Part shown: positions 60,634-64,000 of the stretch, piece after piece
How the letters are laid out: every line of letters begins with the position of its first letter
How positions within the stretch are numbered: the first letter of the stretch is position 1
Assembly: GCF_900460065.1 (NCBI RefSeq)
Contig: NZ_UAVD01000028.1
Span: 124,001 to 188,000 of the forward strand
Source: Streptomyces griseus
GTDB taxonomy: Bacteria; Actinomycetota; Actinomycetes; Streptomycetales; Streptomycetaceae
Direction of reading: 5' to 3'
DNA: 64,000 bases
Made by a program: the position numbers and the translations under genes
Notes under the pieces: generated by a model
Seen by the model: only the letters and a program-made list of their open reading frames with translations
Databases searched by the model: none
What the model was told of the DNA's origin: nothing

Positions 60634-61692
60634 GTGACCACCATCGACAAGACGGCTCACGTCCCCGCACCGCGGGAGTCCGTGAGTGGCGACGGTCCAC
60701 TGCTCGACGTCCGTGACCTGCACGTGGAGTTCCACACCCGCGACGGTGTGGCCAAGGCGGTCAACGGTGTGAACTACACCGTCAGCGCCGGCGAGACGCT
60801 CGCGGTGCTCGGCGAGTCCGGCTCCGGCAAGTCCGTGACCGCGCAGACCATCATGGGCATCCTCGACATGCCGCCGGGGAAGATCACGCAGGGCGAGATC
60901 CTCTTCCGCGGCCAGGACATGCTGAAGATGTCCAACGAGGAGCGCCGGAAGATCCGCGGCCGGAAGATCGCGATGATCTTCCAGGACGCGCTGTCCTCGC
61001 TGAACCCGGTCCTCTCGGTGGGCTACCAGCTCGGCGAGATGTTCCGGGTGCACCAGGGCCTCTCCAAGAAGGAGGCCAAGGCCAAGTCCATCGAGCTGAT
61101 GGACCAGGTCAAGATCCCGGCGGCGGCGGCCCGTATCTCGGACTTCCCGCACCAGTTCTCCGGCGGTATGCGCCAGCGCATCATGATCGCCATGGCGCTG
61201 GCCCTGGAGCCGGACCTGATCATCGCGGACGAGCCGACCACCGCGCTCGACGTGACGGTGCAGGCCCAGGTCATGGACCTGCTGGCCGAGCTCCAGCGCG
61301 AGTACAACATGGGGCTCATCCTGATCACCCACGACCTCGGCGTCGTCGCCGACGTCGCGGACAAGATCGCCGTGATGTACGCGGGCCGGATCGTGGAGAC
61401 GGCCCCGGTCGACGAGCTGTACAGCCGTCCGGCGCACCCGTACACCAAGGGTCTGCTGGAATCGATCCCGCGCCTGGACCAGAAGGGCCAGGAGCTCTAC
61501 GCGATCAAGGGCCTGCCGCCCAACCTGACGCGTATCCCCGCGGGCTGTGCCTTCAGCCCGCGCTGCCCCAAGGCACAGGACATCTGCCGCACCGACGTCC
61601 CGCCGCTCGTCCCGGTGACCGAGCAGGACGGTCTGGAGCTCGTCGGCCGCGGCAGCGCGTGCCACTTCTGGAAGGAGACGATCCATGGCTGA
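60634..61692 (+). CDS. Oligopeptide ABC transporter ATPase (DppD/OppD-like)
   Basis: A 352-aa ABC ATPase. Walker A is GESGSGKS, the Q loop MIFQDALSSLNP, the signature FSGGMRQR, Walker B LIIADEPTTALD, and the H loop LITHDLG. The C-terminal oligopeptide-type extension (PAGCAFSPRCPKAQDIC) has the Cys pattern of OppD proteins that can carry an iron-sulphur cluster. The GTG start at 60634 has GGGAGG five bases upstream. Confidence 0.96.
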   Translation: MTTIDKTAHVPAPRESVSGDGPLLDVRDLHVEFHTRDGVAKAVNGVNYTVSAGETLAVLGESGSGKSVTAQTIMGILDMPPGKITQGEILFRGQDMLKMSNEERRKIRGRKIAMIFQDALSSLNPVLSVGYQLGEMFRVHQGLSKKEAKAKSIELMDQVKIPAAAARISDFPHQFSGGMRQRIMIAMALALEPDLIIADEPTTALDVTVQAQVMDLLAELQREYNMGLILITHDLGVVADVADKIAVMYAGRIVETAPVDELYSRPAHPYTKGLLESIPRLDQKGQELYAIKGLPPNLTRIPAGCAFSPRCPKAQDICRTDVPPLVPVTEQDGLELVGRGSACHFWKETIHG

Positions 61693-62827
61693 GCTCAAGA
61701 AGGAGCCCGTGGACGCCACCCCGAACGTCTCCGCCGTGGAGACCGTGGACGTCGCGACCGAGGCGGAGGCCGTGGCCGCCATCGACGCGCCCGTCAGCCA
61801 GGGCGAGCCGATCCTCCAGGTGCGGAACCTCGTCAAGCACTTCCCGCTGACCCAGGGCATCCTCTTCAAGAAGCAGATCGGCGCGGTCAAGGCCGTCGAC
61901 GGCATCTCCTTCGACCTGTACGCCGGTGAGACCCTCGGCATCGTGGGCGAGTCCGGCTGCGGCAAGTCCACGGTCGCCAAGCTCCTGATGACGCTGGAGC
62001 GGGCCACCGCCGGCGAGGTCTTCTACAAGGGCCAGGACATCACCAAGCTGTCCGGCCGCGCGCTGAAGGCCGTGCGCCGCAACATCCAGATGGTGTTCCA
62101 GGACCCGTACACCTCGCTGAACCCGCGCATGACGGTCGGCGACATCATCGGGGAGACCTTCGAGATCCACCCCGAGGTGGCCCCGAAGGGCGACCGGCGC
62201 CGCCGCGTCCAGGACCTCCTGGACGTCGTCGGGCTGAACCCGGAGTACATCAACCGGTACCCGCACCAGTTCTCCGGCGGTCAGCGCCAGCGCATCGGCA
62301 TCGCCCGCGGCCTGGCGCTCAACCCGGAGATCATCATCTGCGACGAGCCGGTCTCCGCGCTCGACGTGTCGGTGCAGGCCCAGGTCATCAACCTGATGGA
62401 GAAGCTCCAGGACGAGTTCAACCTGTCCTACGTCTTCATCGCGCACGACCTGTCCATCGTCCGGCACATCTCCGACCGCGTCGGCGTCATGTACCTCGGC
62501 AAGATGGCCGAGATCGGCACGGACACGCAGATCTACGACCACCCGACGCACCCCTACACCCAGGCGCTGCTGTCGGCGGTCCCGGTCCCCGACCCGTCGG
62601 CCCGTGAGGGACGCGACCGGATCATCCTGACCGGTGACGTTCCGTCACCGGCGAACCCGCCCTCCGGCTGCCGCTTCCGCACCCGGTGCTGGAAGGCGGA
62701 GGAGCGCTGCGCGACGGAGGAGCCCCTGCTGGCGATCCCCGAGCGCTTCGTCGCGGGCAGCACGCCCGCCACGCACGAGTCGGCGTGCCACTTCGCCGAG
62801 GAGCGCGACGTCGTGCACGCGGCGTAG
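61685..62827 (+). CDS. Oligopeptide ABC transporter ATPase (DppF/OppF-like)
   Basis: A 380-aa ABC ATPase with a 40-residue acidic N-terminal extension. Walker A is GESGCGKST, the signature FSGGQRQR, Walker B IIICDEPVSALD, and the H loop FIAHDLS. The C-terminal Cys-containing segment CRFRTRCWKAEERC is present. It overlaps the DppD-like gene by 8 nt and forms the ATPase heterodimer with it. Confidence 0.96.
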   Translation: MAELKKEPVDATPNVSAVETVDVATEAEAVAAIDAPVSQGEPILQVRNLVKHFPLTQGILFKKQIGAVKAVDGISFDLYAGETLGIVGESGCGKSTVAKLLMTLERATAGEVFYKGQDITKLSGRALKAVRRNIQMVFQDPYTSLNPRMTVGDIIGETFEIHPEVAPKGDRRRRVQDLLDVVGLNPEYINRYPHQFSGGQRQRIGIARGLALNPEIIICDEPVSALDVSVQAQVINLMEKLQDEFNLSYVFIAHDLSIVRHISDRVGVMYLGKMAEIGTDTQIYDHPTHPYTQALLSAVPVPDPSAREGRDRIILTGDVPSPANPPSGCRFRTRCWKAEERCATEEPLLAIPERFVAGSTPATHESACHFAEERDVVHAA

Positions 62828-62850
62828 TCGCTTCTCGATCCCGAACGGCA

Positions 62851-62881
62851 GATGCCCGGTCCCCGGTGGGGGCCGGGCATC
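62851..62881 (+). terminator. Terminator of the oligopeptide ABC operon
   Basis: GATGCCCGG (62851-62859) and CCGGGCATC (62873-62881) are perfect arms; CCCC/GGGG extend the stem inward past one bulged T. It starts 24 bp after the last ATPase stop. No U run follows. Confidence 0.7.
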
Positions 62882-62992
62882 GTCGCGTCCGCCCCCGCCC
62901 CCGCCCGTACGGGGTAAGCCCGCATGCGATGCATGGCGTTATGAGGTGATATGAGGCATTGAGCTACTCGATGACTCTCTAGGAGGCACTTC

Positions 62993-64000
62993 ATGCGCGG
63001 AGCCACACAGGTCAGGTGGGCCGCATGTGCGGTGGCCGTCGCCCTGGCGGCGACGGCCTGCGGCGGCGGTGGGGGTGACGACGGCGGCAGCGGCGGCGCC
63101 GACGGCATCGTCAGCTCCTCCTGGGGAGACCCGCAGAACCCGCTGGAACCCGCCAACACCAACGAGGTCCAGGGCGGCAAGGTCCTCGACATGGTCTTCC
63201 GCGGACTGATCCGCTACGACCCGAAGACCGGCGAGGCCAAGAACATGATCGCCGAGTCCATCGACTCGACGGACTCCCAGAACTTCACGATCAAGCTCAA
63301 GGACGGCTGGACGTTCTCCAACGGCGAGAAGGTCACCGCCAAGTCGTTCGTCGACGCCTGGAACTACGGCGCCGCGCTGAAGAACAACCAGAAGAACGCC
63401 TACTTCTTCCAGTACATCGAGGGCTACGACAAGGTCCACCCGGAGTCCGGCTCCGCTTCCGCGGAGACCATGTCGGGCCTGAAGGTCGTCGACGACCTGA
63501 CCTTCACCGCCAAGCTCACCCAGAAGTTCTCGCTGTGGCCCGACACCCTCGGCTACTCCGCCTTCGTCCCCCTGCCCAAGGCCTTCTACGACGACCACGA
63601 CGCCTGGCTCTCCAAGCCCGTCGGGAACGGCCCGTACACCATCGAGTCGTACGCCAAGGGCTCCTCGATGAACCTGCGCAAGTGGGACGACTACCCCGGC
63701 GACGACAAGGCGAAGAACGGCGGCGTCGACCTCAAGGTCTTCACCGACAACAACACCGCCTACACCGACCTGACGTCGGGCAACCTCGACCTCGTCGACG
63801 ACGTGCCCGCCTCCCAGCTCCGCAACGTCGAGGCGGACCTCGGCAATCGGTACATCAACACCCCCGCCGGCATCATCCAGACCCTGGCCTTCCCCTTCTA
63901 CGACAAGGAATGGGACACCGACGACGCCCGCAAGGTCCGCCAGGGCCTCTCCATGGCGATCAACCGGCCGCAGATCACCGACCAGATCTTCCAGAAGACC
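62993..64000 (+). CDS. Second oligopeptide-binding lipoprotein (partial, runs off the window)
   Basis: The first 336 codons are open to the window end. The start MRGATQVRWAACAVAVALAA with lipobox ATAC has AGGAGG six bases upstream. The family 5 fold shows SWGDPQNPLEPANTNEVQGG, IKLKDGWTFSNGEKVTAKSF and VGNGPYTIESY. It is a close paralogue of the lipoprotein at 56999, from signal peptide to the region before the hinge. It probably opens a second BldK-type operon or serves as an alternative receptor for the transporter upstream. Confidence 0.93.
   Translation, partial: MRGATQVRWAACAVAVALAATACGGGGGDDGGSGGADGIVSSSWGDPQNPLEPANTNEVQGGKVLDMVFRGLIRYDPKTGEAKNMIAESIDSTDSQNFTIKLKDGWTFSNGEKVTAKSFVDAWNYGAALKNNQKNAYFFQYIEGYDKVHPESGSASAETMSGLKVVDDLTFTAKLTQKFSLWPDTLGYSAFVPLPKAFYDDHDAWLSKPVGNGPYTIESYAKGSSMNLRKWDDYPGDDKAKNGGVDLKVFTDNNTAYTDLTSGNLDLVDDVPASQLRNVEADLGNRYINTPAGIIQTLAFPFYDKEWDTDDARKVRQGLSMAINRPQITDQIFQKT

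Overview
This 64 kb window is chromosomal DNA from a high-GC filamentous actinomycete, almost certainly a Streptomyces. The signs are very strong third-position GC bias, Streptomyces-type ribosome binding sites, a melC1-melC2 tyrosinase operon, secreted chitinase, cellulase and subtilase genes with matching operator sites, a PAS-GAF-SpoIIE phosphatase, an NsdA-like TPR regulator with a TTA codon, and a BldK-type oligopeptide ABC transporter next to typA. No tRNA, rRNA, integrase, transposase or CRISPR array was found.

Left part (1-12.9 kb): ychF is followed by an NfeD-SPFH pair. Next, on the minus strand, comes a five-gene cassette (3748-6887): a 71-aa protein, an EACC1-like effector-associated protein, a caspase-family peptidase, and two unrecognised proteins of 95 and 147 aa. 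It resembles the peptidase-based biological-conflict systems of multicellular actinobacteria and is the best candidate here for a poorly described system. Beyond it lie a secreted GH65 (acid-trehalase-like) enzyme, a threonine-synthase-like PLP enzyme and a secreted subtilase with a P domain.

Middle part (13-31.7 kb): a GH18 chitinase with a DasR-type site, a GntR regulator, small proteins, a Nudix hydrolase, an RsbW-like ATPase and a multidomain SpoIIE phosphatase that carries a related ATPase domain. PspA and a TPM-domain envelope protein follow; the TPM gene has a one-base frameshift. Then come a GT2-GtrA fusion with a polytopic partner, the melanin operon, a GH6 cellulase with a perfect CebR operator, a thioesterase and a cell-wall DD-carboxypeptidase.

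Right-centre (32-42.3 kb): an SDR divergent from a MerR regulator, a methyltransferase, and an accessory stretch with a TTA-containing NsdA-like regulator. Divergent from that regulator are four small unknown genes, two of them tandem paralogues; a decayed third copy of their 3' end lies 1.9 kb away. A double-GNAT protein, a short DUF6879-like gene with its partner, LtrA and three tiny membrane proteins follow.

Right part (42.5-64 kb): a carbohydrate locus with a PF10091/GH144-like secreted enzyme, a GH1 beta-glucosidase, a sugar ABC importer without ATPase, an acetylxylan esterase and a LacI regulator. Near-identical LacI-type operators precede both the importer and the regulator. The window ends with an oligopeptide-binding lipoprotein that has a long charged insertion, typA, a complete oligopeptide ABC operon and the start of a second, paralogous binding protein.
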